From the NCBI GenBank assembly GCA_022605955.1, contig JAKCOZ010000011.1:9243990-9307989 (forward strand): 64,000 nucleotides of DNA, given 5' to 3'. The notes under the pieces are model-generated. The model was not told the origin of the DNA, ran no database searches, and worked only from the letters and a program-made list of their open reading frames with translations. This document shows positions 13,475-25,500 of the stretch, piece after piece; within the stretch, counting starts at the first letter, position 1; every line of letters begins with the position of its first letter. This stretch comes from Rallus limicola (Eukaryota; Chordata; Aves; Gruiformes; Rallidae). The translations under genes were made by a program, and so were the position numbers.

Positions 13475-13870
13475 GAATTCACAGAAATACAGATCAGAAT
13501 AAGTGTCTAGAGGTCTCCTAGTTCAATGTTCTTTGCAAAGCAGGTGAATGCCATGGAAGATCAAATCTAGCAGAGCTTTAGAAATGTGTAAGAGCAGATT
13601 TCAGAGGAGAACCTCTGGCTACCTGTGCCATTGGTTTAACTTGGTTTAACAGCTTTCATTGTGAACAGCTTTTTTTCCTTAATGCTAATTCAAATTTCCC
13701 TTGTACTTTATTCTCACAGCTTCTTATCCATCTACTGTGCACCTTCGAGAAGAACTTGGTGCTGTATTCTCTACAGTCCATAATTAGGAAGTTCAAGACA
13801 GTGATAAGATTAGTCATTAGACTTCTCTCCTACAGTCTAAAGAGACTCAGCTTCCTCTGCCTCTAGATGA
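13475..13870 (-). mobile_element. CR1 LINE 3' fragment, old
   Basis: An ancient minus-strand CR1 tail. It starts with ATGAATTCACAGAAATACAGA (worn octamers), then the TCTCCTAGTTCAATG block, and continues into the region for the CR1 ORF2 C-terminus (the CCCTTGTACTTTATTC and TCTAAAGAGACTCAGCTTCCTC segments). No frame is intact. Confidence 0.6.
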
Positions 13871-16800
13871 TGCACTACAATGTCCTAAACCTCCTCCCTC
13901 CTCCACACCCCCGCCTCTTTACCTATGAATTCTCAAGTTATAATCTGAATTCAAACCAGACTAAAATATGGTGATTATCAACACACACTTACTGCAGCTT
14001 TTTGACTGAAAAGCTCATGAGCAGCAAACAATATAAATATATGTTCAAATATCTTAATCAAATGATATAGGGTAAAAAAAAAAATAGCATCCAGTGCAAT
14101 CTGGTTATACTGCAGAATACATTATCAAAATTAATCCCTAACATTTACTAACTATTAAGGGAAAGAATAGGTAGTTGTTTAGTTACGTTCATATGAAATT
14201 TCTAGAAAAATGCATTTGAAGGATATGCCAAACCAGTTAAAACTGAAAAGCCTTAAAAAACTAAATCATTTACAGTAGTAGTAATATAGTTAAAGCTGTT
14301 AACATTGTTAGTAACGTTTTTAACTCTCTTAAGGCTCATCAAATAGCTGAAAAAGCCTTGAGAGACTCCAAAAAACTAGTCTGAGAGGAGAAATTAGACT
14401 TTTCATGTTGTTTGGAAAAAATATTTGTACTTGTCCTTGATCTTTATTCTCACTTTCTTGAGAAAACCTAAGTAGAAGATATGATTTCCAAAGTAGTGAT
14501 CATCATGTCACATCTATAGTAGACTAACAATAATAAAATCTGGCAGTTGCCCATAGAGTGACAAGACAACCATCTCTATCTTGTGTGATCTAGTGAGCTT
14601 GTGGAGAATGGTGTCAAAATAATAAAGTGCCACCTAAAAAGAGGCTGAAAAGTCTGTATTTAGTACTTGTAAAATACAGAATGTAAACAATGACGCATAG
14701 GTTGCCATTGTGGATATTTTGTTCATTAGAAAATTGACAGCAATAACACTAACATTCTTAAGAACTGACATTAAGTCATGCAGACTTAGACACAACAGAG
14801 ATAAGACACCAAAAAGTGGCATGATTTGAGGTCACCGAGTTGCTGCCAGTTCTTCAGAATGATGTTAGCTTGTTGACAAAGTAAAATCACAGTAACACAG
14901 GAATAGCTCTGAGGTGATGTTCTTAGTCTAGAGAGAGGCACATTCTGAAAGGGTAGGTATCATTGTCTCAGAGCCATGGAAAAGGCATCAGAAAATGTAA
15001 ACCCTCTTTTGCAAAAACCTCTCTGGTAGCATTGCAATAGCCAGGATAAGTTAGTCCCTGGACCTTGATTCAAGAAGAATTAAAGGATCTAGTGCTGTTT
15101 GGAAGCTCCATTGCCCACACATCAGGAGAGTACCAATTATGTCATCTCAGCTCCAACTTACTGTAGTGAATTTCTGAATATTAGTTAGTGGGCGTTTTGA
15201 AATACTTTATTTCCCCAGTGGTTATTGTTGTCTGGTGACAGCTATTGGACACCCGGTGAGAGAAGAGGGAGGTAATTGCACCTTCAAGTGGTGGTCCTGA
15301 TTGCTGCCTGGAGCTACTCTGCATTGCAGGGAATTTGTGTAACACAGAACCTGAAATGCATCCATCGGGTTCCTTGGCAATCTCTAAACCACACATTATT
15401 CAAGAAAGGGAAAAAATGATAATTCAGTCCTAGTCTTTGATCAATGGCTAAGCCTTTACATAAGCTTTCCTGCCCATTTTCCTTTGGAGTTTCTAAGTAG
15501 CACACTGCTGGAACTTGCTAGGACGACACTAGTTCTGTGGATTCTTTCTTTTTATTACACTCATTTATCAAAGAAACAGAAGACATGAAGTCCCTGTGTT
15601 TCCATTCATACAGAAAGAGATGGTTTTCCAAAAACCTCTGCTTGAGGAGAGAATGGGAACAGTGATTCTGCTAACCTCCTTTTTGCATGAATGAGGGAAT
15701 ACAATCAGTCCTGTCTAGAAAAACACAGAATTAATGAATACAACAAACTACAAAAAAACCCAACCAAAAACCAACCAAAAAACACCCAAACAACAAAGGA
15801 AGAAAAAAAAAAAAGAAAAAAACCCTCTAAACCAAAAACCCAAACTGCACAGGACTGGCAGTTAATTAATTTGCCTATTTTCAGCTGAAGAGCTGAAGTG
15901 TCTGATGGGAGAAAATAACTAATCATTATTGTTTTGTTGTTTTGGATTAAAGATATGTGCAAATACGTGATTTAGTGGTGAAATTTTTTGATTTATATTC
16001 TACTGAATATAAAGTTATAACTTCAAAATTAGGCAGCATTATGGAAACAGATGGGATTTGAAATGAACAACAATAAAAGTAACTTCCAGCATAGAAAGAC
16101 TGCATGTCAGCTCTCTAGCTAACTTTTCAGGATCATTAATAAGACTTACAACATTCTTAAATATGCAATCTCAGTGCATCAAAGCTTCCTATAGGCATCT
16201 TCTGCAATGCAAGCTTTACAGATCTAGCTCTAGTTTGATAACTGTGTAAGAACTCTGCTGTTACTAAAAAAAATAAAAATACAAGTGAAAAAATGCAAAA
16301 CTGTGCCTCCTAATTACAAATTAGGGCAGGGATAAGGGTGTGTCTGCTTATGGATGTTGAGATTTGTCTTTCCATTTGACAATGTTTATTGAACTAGCCT
16401 GAACCCACAGAACGAAAGGGTCTGTAGACATGACACACTGATTTGGCTTACAGGGCTGGAAGCGGACCAGCCCCACTGACTTCTCGGCTTTATTTCAGTC
16501 CTCATCCTACACAGCATGAGCTGCTATTTAGCTTCAGTCACGCAAGCAGTCCCATTATTCAAAGGCATTGTTCAGAGCTCCGGGGAGGGGATGGGGGGGA
16601 GTGTGGTGTGTGAAAAGAGAATGTATCTTTGTGGAGAAAGGTTTACCAGGTTCTCAATCCATGCAAAGAATTGCAGGCCATATTTATCGGTTTTCTAAGC
16701 ATGAAATCTGCAAAACCATCAAATCTGAATTTAAAGTGTCACTTTAAGTAGCTGTCAAACTTGATGCAAATACATCTTATCATATGCAGTCACTTTTGAA

Positions 16801-17811
16801 CTTTCCTAAAAGTAAAAAAAAAAAAAAAACGACAATAAAGCATTATTTCCTAAGATTATACCTTTGGACTACTGGAAAAGACGGGAATTAGGTTCTTTAG
16901 CCCTTTTATGACAATAATAGTAGGAAGACCCTTCCTTTCAGGAGTCTAGTATCATAGATACTAATACGTTAACACCCAGGTTACAGAATACTGCAGGAAA
17001 ACTACTTCTTATGGACATGGGAAATAATGAATTACTGAAATTATCAAATTGAGAAAAAACCCAAACCAATAGGGGGAAGAAAAAAAAAAAAAAAGAGAAA
17101 GGAAAAACCTAGACCTTTAACCCAGTTAGACAGGAGCCATTTTTGAAAAGATAGAATAAATGCAGGAAACAGAACAAAGAAAGTAGCACTGAAAGAAGAC
17201 AACATTCTAAAGGAAAGAATCCTAGTGGCAAACCAAATTAAAAATCTCTCTGAGTCATTGAAGAGTAATTTCAACCATTAGTTTATTTTCCAGTTGTCTT
17301 TAAAAAAAGAAAAATCTGTAAGAGTCTGCTACTAAATAGACCTTAACTAGATCCGCAATGAGAAATCTACCACAAGGCAAAATACCTACAGATATTTGCA
17401 GGGCAAGAATATTTCCTGTGTATATACACTATTTATATATATATATATATATTCTTTAATATTTTAAAAATATTTTTAAATATTTACAAGACAGTCTTCA
17501 ACTGAAATATAATTCCAATAATGCTGCACTCTTCATGGCAGAAGTAAAACAAGCCACTTGCTCTTAGTTTCCAAAAGCGTTAACTTTTCTTCCTGTTTAA
17601 AATATACTTTTCTCATCATTGAGTTCCTAGAGCTGGTTCTAATTTCCAAGGCATTCTTCTGGAAGCTTTTTGTGAGACAATTTTTATTTCTGCTTCTTCT
17701 AATTATTGTTATCATAAATGAGATTAAAGTATTTTGTTTCTATTTACTATTTTCTATTGAAATACCTAGAAGTCACAACTGTAAGCACATAAAAACCTAT
17801 AATATACTTCT
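13871..17811. other. Intergenic stretch with A-rich and AT-rich simple repeats
   Basis: No gene recognised. It carries an A/C-rich simple tract at 15750-15842 (AAAAACCC and CCAACC words), an A run at 16814-16829, an A run at about 17080-17094 and a (TA)n run at 17434-17452. The translations of these tracts are low-complexity and not genes. Confidence 0.5.
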
Positions 17812-18370
17812 TGTGGTTTAACCCTTGCCAGCAACTGGGGTTAAACATAGCCACTCTTTCAGTCCTCCCCAGAGGGATGTGGGACAGAATCACAAGACAG
17901 ATTAATATGTAAAGCAAGATCCATGTGCACAATCAAAGCAAAACAAGGAATTCATTCCCCACTTCCCATGGGCAGGCAGGTGTTCAAACACCTCCAGGAA
18001 AGCAGGGCTCCATCATGCATAACGTTAACTTGGGAAGACAAACAGCATCACTCTAAATGATTCTTCCTTCTTCTTCCCCCAGACCCTTATATGCTGAGCA
18101 TGACACCATATGGGATGGAATATCCCTTTGGTCAGCTGGGGTCAGCTGTTCCGCTGTGTGTCCTCTCAACTCCTTGTGCACCCCCAGACTGCTGGCTGGT
18201 GGGGTGGGGTGAGGAGCAGAAAGCCCTTGGCTCTGTGTAAACACTGCTCAGTAGTAACAAAAACATCCCTGTGTTACAATGTTGTTCTAAGCACAAATCC
18301 AAAACAATAGCCAAGTATTAGCTATGATGAAGGAAATTAACTCTATCTGATCCAAAACAAGTCCAATGTG
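17812..18370 (-). mobile_element. ERVL-type solo LTR
   Basis: A near-complete avian ERVL-type LTR in reverse orientation. On the minus strand it runs from a GGATCAGATAGAGTTAATTTCC start region, through the AGCTGACCCCAGCTGACC core, a TATA-like CATATAAGGG (18087-18096 on the plus strand) and the CATGGGAAGTGGGGAATGAATTCC U5 segment, to a GGGTTAAACCACA end. No gag, pol or env sequence adjoins either side, so it is a solo LTR left by recombination. It is better preserved than the copy at 7.73 kb. The target duplication could not be identified by eye. Confidence 0.8.
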
Positions 18371-18931
18371 TCATGTTGTACAAAACATACTTAAAAATTA
18401 TGCCTGACCTGGAGGATTTACAGTTCCAGTAATTGTACTGTGTTTAAGGTATTTTATGTATATTATCTGGAGGAAGATATTAGCCTGGGTTACGCTATTG
18501 AAGTACAGCCAGAACAAGTGTTTTTGTTTTTCTACTTTTTCTCTAGCACTGAAATGAGAATAATATAATATTAACTCATCATTCCCAGGAGAGTGTCAGA
18601 TAAAATCACTACTGAATTCCTGTCTAGAGATTTACACTTGATAAAAAGAGCATAAATTTTAGGGTTTGTGATTTTAAGAGTTAATAATCAGCTGCCAAAA
18701 CCAATTCATATGAGGCATGAATGAAAAAATAATAATAATTATATTTTTGACACAGATTGAGGTTTTCAAATTTATTTTTTTTCTGTATGTTTATAATTTG
18801 TTCTATTCCCCATGTAATAGAACTATTCAAAAAACAGCATTTGAATCACAGTATGCCATTCTTTAGGTAAATCTTGGTATTGCTGTTTTTCTCCATTTTC
18901 TTTACCTCAAAACCAGCTGTAAGAGTCAATA
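18371..18931. other. AT-rich flank of the young CR1
   Basis: AT-rich sequence with no gene. An in-frame TAA at 18920-18922 and the sudden change to GC-richer, CpG-bearing DNA at about 18932 place the 5' insertion boundary of the CR1 here. Confidence 0.6.
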
Positions 18932-19474
18932 TTGCCCCTTGAGACGGCCTCAGCAAACCGGGAAAGAAGAGTAGTTGTGGTTGGGGATTCCATCCTCAGT
19001 GGGACAGAGGGTCCCATATGTAGACCAGACCCTACACGTAGAGAGGTGTGCTGCCTTCCTGGAGCCAGGGTCAGGGATATAACCAGAAGGCTCCCAGAGC
19101 TGGTTAGACCCTCTGATTATTACCCGCTATTGATAATTCAAGCAGGTAAAGATGCAATCACGAAGTGTAGTCTGCGTACTATCAAGAGAGAATTTCGTGA
19201 CCTAGGGCGCTTCATTGGGGGGGCAGGAGCCCAAATAATATTTTCTTCTATTCCCACTTGTGGGAGGTGGGGTTCAGAGAAGGTCAGGAGAACCCATGAA
19301 TTGAATCAGTGGTTAAAAGGCTGGTGCCTGCACAAGAAATTTGGGTTCTTTGACCAAGGGATGGTGTACTCTGCCCCGGACATGAGTACTGTTAATGGGG
19401 CTTACCTGTCCCATAGAGGAAAGCGGATCCTTGCTCAGGAGACGGCAGGGCTCATTGATAGGGCTTTAAACTAG
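18932..19474 (+). pseudogene. CR1 ORF1, C-terminal SGNH-esterase-like part (5'-truncated)
   Basis: 180 codons are open, but the first is TTG at the insertion boundary, not a real start, so the N-terminal half of ORF1 is missing. Known CR1 ORF1 proteins bind RNA and many carry an SGNH/GDSL esterase domain near the C-terminus. Here the GDS nucleophile block is clear (VVVVGDSILSG, Ser20 of this frame), as is the CLPGARVRDITRRLPELVRPSDYY segment. The C-terminal block reads VNGAYLSHRGKRIL, with Asn155 and Tyr158 where the catalytic Asp-x-x-His of the family is expected, so hydrolase activity is unlikely in this copy. The frame ends GCT TTA AAC TAG and overlaps the ORF2 open frame by 13 bases. Confidence 0.9.
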
Positions 19475-19492
19475 TTAGGAAGGGGGAAGGGG
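19465..19492 (+). promoter_or_regulatory. Candidate -1 ribosomal frameshift site joining CR1 ORF1 and ORF2
   Basis: The heptamer T TTA AAC (19465-19471) is in the exact zero-frame phase of ORF1 and directly precedes its TAG (19472-19474). It is one of the canonical X XXY YYZ slippery sequences. The -1 frame is the ORF2 frame and is open from 19462 to 22494. Six bases after the heptamer a G-rich tract starts (19478-19492), which could form a two-tier G-quadruplex. I see no strong stem-loop at the usual spacing. Function is inferred, not shown. Confidence 0.55.
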
Positions 19493-19521
19493 AAATTACA
19501 AAGGCTGCTGGGGCGAGGCAG

Positions 19522-22494
19522 GTGCTTTGGGAACCACAGCACGAGTTGCTGGGGGAAATAGATAAATGCCAACAGCACAATGGCAGACTTGGGGATGTTG
19601 CTTCACACGAGAGTAGGGATAACTCTGTGGATTACTCCGTGAACTCCTCAGTGGAGCTGCTTTTGCCCATCCCCTATCGAAAATCTCGCAGTGAGCTGTT
19701 GGAGATATCTGGATCTGCTCCCCCACTAAAATGCCTTTATACAAATGCACGTAGCATGGGGAACAAACAGGAAGAATTAGAAATCTTTGTGCAGTCACAG
19801 GGCCTCGATCTCATTGCAATCACTGAGACGTGGTGGGACAGCCTGGATGACTGGCACGCTACCATGGATGGCTACGTGCTTTTTAGGAAAGATAGGCTAG
19901 GGAGACGAGGTGGAGGAGTTGCTCTTTATGTTAGAGAGCACCTAGAATGTATTGAGCTCCACCTGGGTAGGGATGAACCGTTTGTTGAGAGTTTGTGGGT
20001 AAGAATTAAAAGACAGGCCAGCTTGGGTGACATAGTCGTGGGTGTGTACTACAGGCCCCCTGATCAAGAGGAGCGGGTGGATAATGCGTTTTACAAGCAA
20101 TTGGAAGTAGCCTCAAGATCGCAGGCGTTGGTCCTTATGGGGGACTTCAATTACCCAGATATTTGCTGGGCAAGCAATACGGCCAGTCGTATGCAGTCCA
20201 GACAATTTCTGCGGTACATGGAAGACAACTTCCTGACACAGATGGTGCAGGAACCTACGAGGGGAGGGCGGGTGCTTGACCTTGTTTTCACTAACAAGGT
20301 CGGGCTCGTTAGTGAAGTGAATGTCGGGGGCAGCTTAGGACTAAGCGACCATGAAATGGTCGAGTTCAAGATCCTGAGTGGAAGAGGCAAGCCAAAAAGT
20401 AGGATAGCTACCCTGAATTTTGGAAGAGCTAACTTTGATCTCCTCCGAAATCAAATAGGGGCTATCCCATGGGCTGCTTTGTTTGAAGGAATGGGTGCCT
20501 GCGAGAGCTGGCTAACATTCAAACAGCACCTCTTCCAAGCACAGAATAGGTGCATCCCTTTGAGTAAGAAATCGGGAAAGAAAGGCAGAAGACCTGCATG
20601 GATAAGCAGGGAGCTTATGAATAAACTCAGAGGGAAGCAGAAGACCTATAAACTGTGGAAACAGGGTCTGAGATCACGGGATGAATATAAGGATGTTGCC
20701 AGGGCCTGTAGGGATGCAACTAGGAGGGCTAAGGCTTGCTTAGAAATGAAGCTGGCAAGGGAAATAAAGGACAATAAAAAGAGTTTCTTCAGGTATGTGA
20801 ATAGTAAAAGGATGACCAGGGATAATGTAGGTCCCTTGTTGAATGAGGCGGGTGTCTTGGTCACGAGAGATGATGAGAAGGTGGAGATACTCAATGCCTT
20901 CTTTGCCTCGGTCTTTACTCCGAAGGCTTCTCGGGACTCACAGATCCCAGATGAAAGTAGGAGTGGTTGGGGAACGAATGGCTTCCCTCTAGTTGAGGTA
21001 AGGGAGGTCCGGGAGCGACTCAAGGGAATGAATGCACACAAATCCATGGGCCCGGATGGGATACACCCACGTGTGCTGAGAGAGCTGGCAGAGGTGATTG
21101 CGGAGCCGCTCTCTATCATCTTCGATAAATCCTGGACTACAGGAGAAGTGCCTGAAGATTGGAGGATAGCCAATGTCACTCCAGTCTTTAAAAAAGGCAA
21201 GAAGGAGGATCCCAGTAACTATAGGCCAGTCAGCCTCACTTCTGTCCCTGGAAAGGTGATGGAACAGCTTGTTTTGGACGCCATCTCCAAACAACTGGAA
21301 GAGAAGAAGGTCATGAGGAGTAGTCAGCATGGATTCACCAAGGGGAGATCGTGCTCGACCAATCTCATAGCCTTCTATGATGTCGTTACCAACTGGGTGG
21401 ATGGAGGGAGAGCAGTGGATGTCATCTACCTCGACTTTAGCAAAGCTTTCGATACTGTCTCCCATAACATCCTGATAGAGAAGCTGAGAAAACAAGGGAT
21501 AGATGAGTGGACAGTGAGGTGGGTTGAGAACTGGCTGTCGGACCGGGCTCAGAGGGTCGTGATCAGTGGAGTAGAATCTGAATGGAGGCCTGTGACTAGT
21601 GGTGTTCCCCAGGGCTCGGTGTTGGGTCCAGTCCTGTTTAATATCTTCATCAACGACCTTGATGAGGGAATAACATCCACCCTCAGCAAGTATGCTGATG
21701 ACACAAAGCTGGGAGGTGTGGCTGACACGCAGGAACACTGCGCTGCCATTCAGCGAGACCTGGACAGGCTGGAGAGCTGGGCTGGGAGAAACCAAATGAA
21801 ATTCAACAAAAGCAAGTGTAAAGTCTTGCACCTGGGGAGGAACAACCGACTGTATCAGTACAGGCTGGGGGATGACCTGTTGGAAAAGAGCTCTGAGGAG
21901 AAGGACCTGGGGGTCCTGGTTGATGACAGGTTGGCTATGAGCAAGCAGTGTGCCCTGGTGGCCAAGAAAGCCAATGGGATCCTGGGGTGCATCAGGAAGA
22001 GTGTGTCCAGCAGGTCGAAGGAGGTGATCCTCCCCCTCTACTCTGCGTTGGTCAGGCCCCACCTGGAGTACTGTGTCCAGTTCTGGGCCCCCTGGTATAA
22101 AAAAGACAGGGACCTTCTGGAGAGAGTCCAGAGAAGGGCGACAAAGTTGATTAGGGGCCTGGAACATCTACCCTACGAGGAAAGGCTGAGTGAGCTGGGG
22201 CTGTTCAGCCTGGAAAAAAGAAGACTTAGGGGGGACCTAATTAATGTCTATAAATATCTTAGACATGGGTTGCAGGGGGAATTGGACAGCCCCTTTTCAG
22301 TGGTCTGTGGGGACAGGACTAGGGGCAATGGCTTTAAGCTAGAGCATAGGAAGTTCCGCACCAACATGCGGAAGAACTTTTTCACAGTGAGGGTGACGGA
22401 GCAGTGGAATAGGCTGCCCAGGGAGGTGGTGGAGTCTCCTTCTCTGGAGATATTCAAGTCTCGTCTGGACGCCTATCTATGTAGTATGAGATAG
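19522..22494 (+). CDS. CR1 ORF2: AP-like endonuclease and reverse transcriptase, intact
   Basis: 990 codons without a stop. Domains in order: an apurinic-type endonuclease from about residue 68 to 285, a linker, then a LINE reverse transcriptase from about 500 to 760 and a conserved C-terminal region. Endonuclease residues visible are Asn75 (NARSM), Glu102 (ITETWW), Tyr176/177 (VYYRPP), Asp208/Asn210 (MGDFN), Asp253 (LDLVF) and Asp276-His277 (LSDHE). RT motifs are Asp638 in [20 protein letters not shown] (693-703) and the catalytic YADD at 724-727. The family's role is nicking the target and copying the RNA by target-primed reverse transcription in the nucleus. The listed start is a GTG. The frame is open back to 19462, and the first ATG is Met79, inside the endonuclease domain and past Asn75. 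Translation therefore probably depends on ORF1 by -1 frameshifting or reinitiation. All catalytic residues are present. Confidence 0.95.
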   Translation: MLWEPQHELLGEIDKCQQHNGRLGDVASHESRDNSVDYSVNSSVELLLPIPYRKSRSELLEISGSAPPLKCLYTNARSMGNKQEELEIFVQSQGLDLIAITETWWDSLDDWHATMDGYVLFRKDRLGRRGGGVALYVREHLECIELHLGRDEPFVESLWVRIKRQASLGDIVVGVYYRPPDQEERVDNAFYKQLEVASRSQALVLMGDFNYPDICWASNTASRMQSRQFLRYMEDNFLTQMVQEPTRGGRVLDLVFTNKVGLVSEVNVGGSLGLSDHEMVEFKILSGRGKPKSRIATLNFGRANFDLLRNQIGAIPWAALFEGMGACESWLTFKQHLFQAQNRCIPLSKKSGKKGRRPAWISRELMNKLRGKQKTYKLWKQGLRSRDEYKDVARACRDATRRAKACLEMKLAREIKDNKKSFFRYVNSKRMTRDNVGPLLNEAGVLVTRDDEKVEILNAFFASVFTPKASRDSQIPDESRSGWGTNGFPLVEVREVRERLKGMNAHKSMGPDGIHPRVLRELAEVIAEPLSIIFDKSWTTGEVPEDWRIANVTPVFKKGKKEDPSNYRPVSLTSVPGKVMEQLVLDAISKQLEEKKVMRSSQHGFTKGRSCSTNLIAFYDVVTNWVDGGRAVDVIYLDFSKAFDTVSHNILIEKLRKQGIDEWTVRWVENWLSDRAQRVVISGVESEWRPVTSGVPQGSVLGPVLFNIFINDLDEGITSTLSKYADDTKLGGVADTQEHCAAIQRDLDRLESWAGRNQMKFNKSKCKVLHLGRNNRLYQYRLGDDLLEKSSEEKDLGVLVDDRLAMSKQCALVAKKANGILGCIRKSVSSRSKEVILPLYSALVRPHLEYCVQFWAPWYKKDRDLLERVQRRATKLIRGLEHLPYEERLSELGLFSLEKRRLRGDLINVYKYLRHGLQGELDSPFSVVCGDRTRGNGFKLEHRKFRTNMRKNFFTVRVTEQWNRLPREVVESPSLEIFKSRLDAYLCSMR

Positions 22495-22584
22495 GGAGCC
22501 TGCTTTGGCAGGGGGGTTGGACCCGATGATCTCTTGAGGTCCCTTCCAACCCCTAAGATTCTGTGATTCTGTGATTCTGTGATT
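22495..22584 (+). repeat. CR1 3' UTR with hairpin and terminal octamers
   Basis: It contains a perfect 5-bp stem with a TTTG loop, CCTGC-TTTG-GCAGG (22499-22512), then the GGTTGGACCCGATGATCTC block and three ATTCTGTG repeats at 22558-22581. In CR1 elements this end is the site where the encoded RT is thought to recognise its RNA. Versions of the hairpin occur in the copies ending near 1041 and 61441. Confidence 0.85.
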
Positions 22585-25500
22585 GAAATTACATACTTCT
22601 GAAGTAATTTTACTCATTTGTTTTATGTATTTCTGATAACTTTTTTAGTTTATCTCTTTCACTGGACAAAACTTTCCTTTGATCTAATCATAAAATCTCC
22701 TGTTAAGTCTTCAGATGTGGTACATCTTTCTTAAAAAACCCCAAACAGAATAGAAAAAATATCCCTCCTTGCCTCACTTTGCTTATCTCCCTCTGTATTT
22801 CTGTGCAACTGCATTTATAAAGAGAATCACATTTATACTAAGGGCAGGGTACAGTGTGCTTTGTTTTGAATAGGTTATTCGTAGCATAATAATCTTGTGA
22901 ATTACCAATATGCTGCAGAGCAAAGGGAAAATGTGATTGTGAAGGGCATGATGATGATTCAATTGGGTTTGTGGCCATAATGCGGCCTTTCCTACTGGCA
23001 TTTCAGCATTTGTTCTGTCTGTATGTTTTATCTACTTGTACCGTATATTTACAGAGTCTCTTCTATAGCAGCTGTACACTTTTTCTTTCGTAAGAATGGT
23101 AACTGCCAAAGTTTGGAGCGTATGAAGGACTATGGGGTGCCTTGAGCAGTATTCAGTGCTAGCTTTCTGTGACCCCTCCCCTGACAGCAGGCTTAGGGCA
23201 GAACTGAATTTTCATCCCACACTACATCATTACACAAAACACTACTTCAGGATGAAGGACTTGTGTGGCCCTACCTCCCTCTATGCCTAGTAACTGCTCT
23301 TTGTGTAACTTATATTTGTGGAAAGTTCAACTCACCTGAATGCTTATTTGCTTCCTTCTCCATCAAAAAGTTTATGTTTCTGCAGCTTGTTTCTTCTTGT
23401 CATCTCACCTTAATTTAATGAAAATGCTTGATTGCAGTGAACACACCTGAGGTGACTCAGATAACCTATGTTGAAATAGAAATCATCCTCTGGTGATAAC
23501 TCTCTCACTTCTCAGCTATAGATGGAGTCTATACAAGCTCCTGACTTTAGAACACCAGTGTAAATGACCAGGGCTGATTCACATCCTTTGTTCCCTTACT
23601 GTAGCTCAAAAATACATTTTAAAAATTATACTTGGAGTGATTTTCTGCACTTCTGTTCTTGCAGCTGTTATATATACAGGTTAATTGTTACCTGAACATC
23701 AGAATTAAAGATGTTGAGTTGCTATGGCCTTTATTTTTATCCACCTTCCTCTTGCTATTGCATGGCACCGTCCCGTTTTCTGTACAGCTTCTGAATTACT
23801 CCAGTTTCCTCTTCTTATTTAGCGAACTTGTTAGTATAAAACACCAAGTGTTTGAGTGTCTCAAAATTAGGTGTATTGATTTGGGATCTGACAGACCAAA
23901 GAGAACTGCTAATTATTCTCCTCTCTCTACAAGCTATTAGGTCAGTAATTAGGTCACATGATGTAGGTTTCGACATGTAGACATCCATAGGTGCAGTAGC
24001 CATCCAGGCTCCAATGACAGTCTGCACAAAGAAAATAGTGCTTAAAATGCAGTTAATTTCAACACCTAGTTCACATACAAAAACATCCATGTAGTCCTTT
24101 ACACTCCAACATCATAATCTGGAGCCAGATCTATTCCCATGTTTGTTTCAACTGCTGTCACATGTGTGCTACATCCACCTTTTGCACCATTTGAAATGCT
24201 CAGGCTTGTGGGTCTCCCACAGCTGCTGTGATGTGTAGAAGAGTCCTGTATGATTTTCTTGGCAGTTCATCTAAAATGGTATTAGACCCCCATGGTTAGG
24301 AAGAGGGGTTGATCCTCTTCTGTCTATGTGCAAAAATTGCTATCTCATATAAAACATCAGCTCCACGTTGCACCTTAAGGGCGTAAAGCATACATCTGCA
24401 CTAGGAGGATACATGAGACAGAGCAGAGTTGAAGTATCAGCACTTCATAGATCATATTTTAATTTTCACATGTTCTCTAACATGATTTTGGCCAATTAGC
24501 TCTTATTCAGAGAAAGCTGGGCACAATTTAACTGTGTGTATGTAAACTAGTATGATCTGTATCAGCTGTCCTCAGAGACTGAAAAATGCCCAGGGCTCAC
24601 ATCGGTTATTAAAATGGCACACCAAGAAGATAAGCAAGCATTCAATGCTGAACTGGAACATCTCATATTCTGAGTAAGTTATGTGCTTGTGATGGAATGT
24701 ACTACTCTTGAATGGGCAGAAAGATGAAGAATGTAAGTGTGCCACATACCTTATTGTATACATTATAGTAGACTCTGAAATATTATAATCTACCTAATAA
24801 TATATATATTACTTGGTAATAGATGCCACAGAGCAGTGATGGAGAGGGAAAAAAGCCCACAGCCTTCATATATGAAAGAGGTAATGACACACTAAGTGTA
24901 TCAAGTTTTACCATGACCACTTGAAAAGGTTGTTCTCTTTAGTACTAGCAGTGCTAATCGATGTAAATAAAAGTATTTGCCAGCATTTCATAAGTTTGAA
25001 TTTGAAATACGGATCATTTGGATTGGCAATATTTTTATGGAACAGAGTAATTTCCAGTCAGACTTAATCTGTAACATGCCATGATTTAGATCAGGTGGGA
25101 GATGGGTGCCCTTGGCATTTAAATGAATTTACCAGAAAATTGCTCTTTGTAAGTGCACTATGAATGTATACAAAAGTGTGGAATCTACACAGTTGATGTG
25201 TAAGTATGGTGGTGATAAAACCACTCTAAGGCAGAGATGTCAATAGAAGTAAAAGCAACTGCAATAGGGACAGACTTTTGTTACAGTGGCACCAGAAGCT
25301 GAGAGGCTATCTGCAAGTGAATGGAAAAATCGCAGTTTCTCTGTTAAGTGCCTTTGGTTTTCCTTTGTTTTCCTTTGTTTTGATTTGGTTTGGTTTGGTT
25401 TAGTTTGGTTTTCTTAAAATGAGCGGTTCAACACAACTTTCAGGTTTCCTTGTAGTGTGGACTGGTGACTGGACATAAACTGACATACTGCAGTGCTCAT

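Larger units (their letters stand above)
18932..22584 (+). mobile_element. Young CR1 LINE, nearly complete, 5'-truncated inside ORF1
   Basis: This is a non-LTR retrotransposon of the CR1 clade. It begins inside ORF1 (zinc-finger/coiled-coil N-terminus and 5' UTR absent), keeps the ORF1 esterase-like domain, all of ORF2 and a 3' UTR of about 90 bases, and ends in three ATTCTGTG octamers (22558-22581) plus ATT, with no poly(A). It stands out from its AT-rich surroundings by higher GC and retained CpGs, and by having no stop in either ORF. That indicates a recent insertion compared with every other CR1 here. No clear target-site duplication was found. Truncation removed the promoter, so this copy is probably not an autonomous source. 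Confidence 0.95.

Noticed and set aside
15691..15962. Low-complexity Lys/Thr/Pro-rich and Phe-rich frames on both strands
   Set aside because: Products of the A/C-rich simple tract at 15750-15842.
19522..19542. Hairpin GTGCT..TGG-GAA-CCA..AGCAC as the frameshift stimulator
   Set aside because: The stem is real on paper but starts about 50 bases after the slippery heptamer, too far for the usual 5-9 base spacing.
20989..22167. 392-codon minus-strand open frame
   Set aside because: It lies wholly antisense to the CR1 reverse transcriptase and mirrors its codon pattern. It has no recognised domain, so it is a shadow of ORF2.
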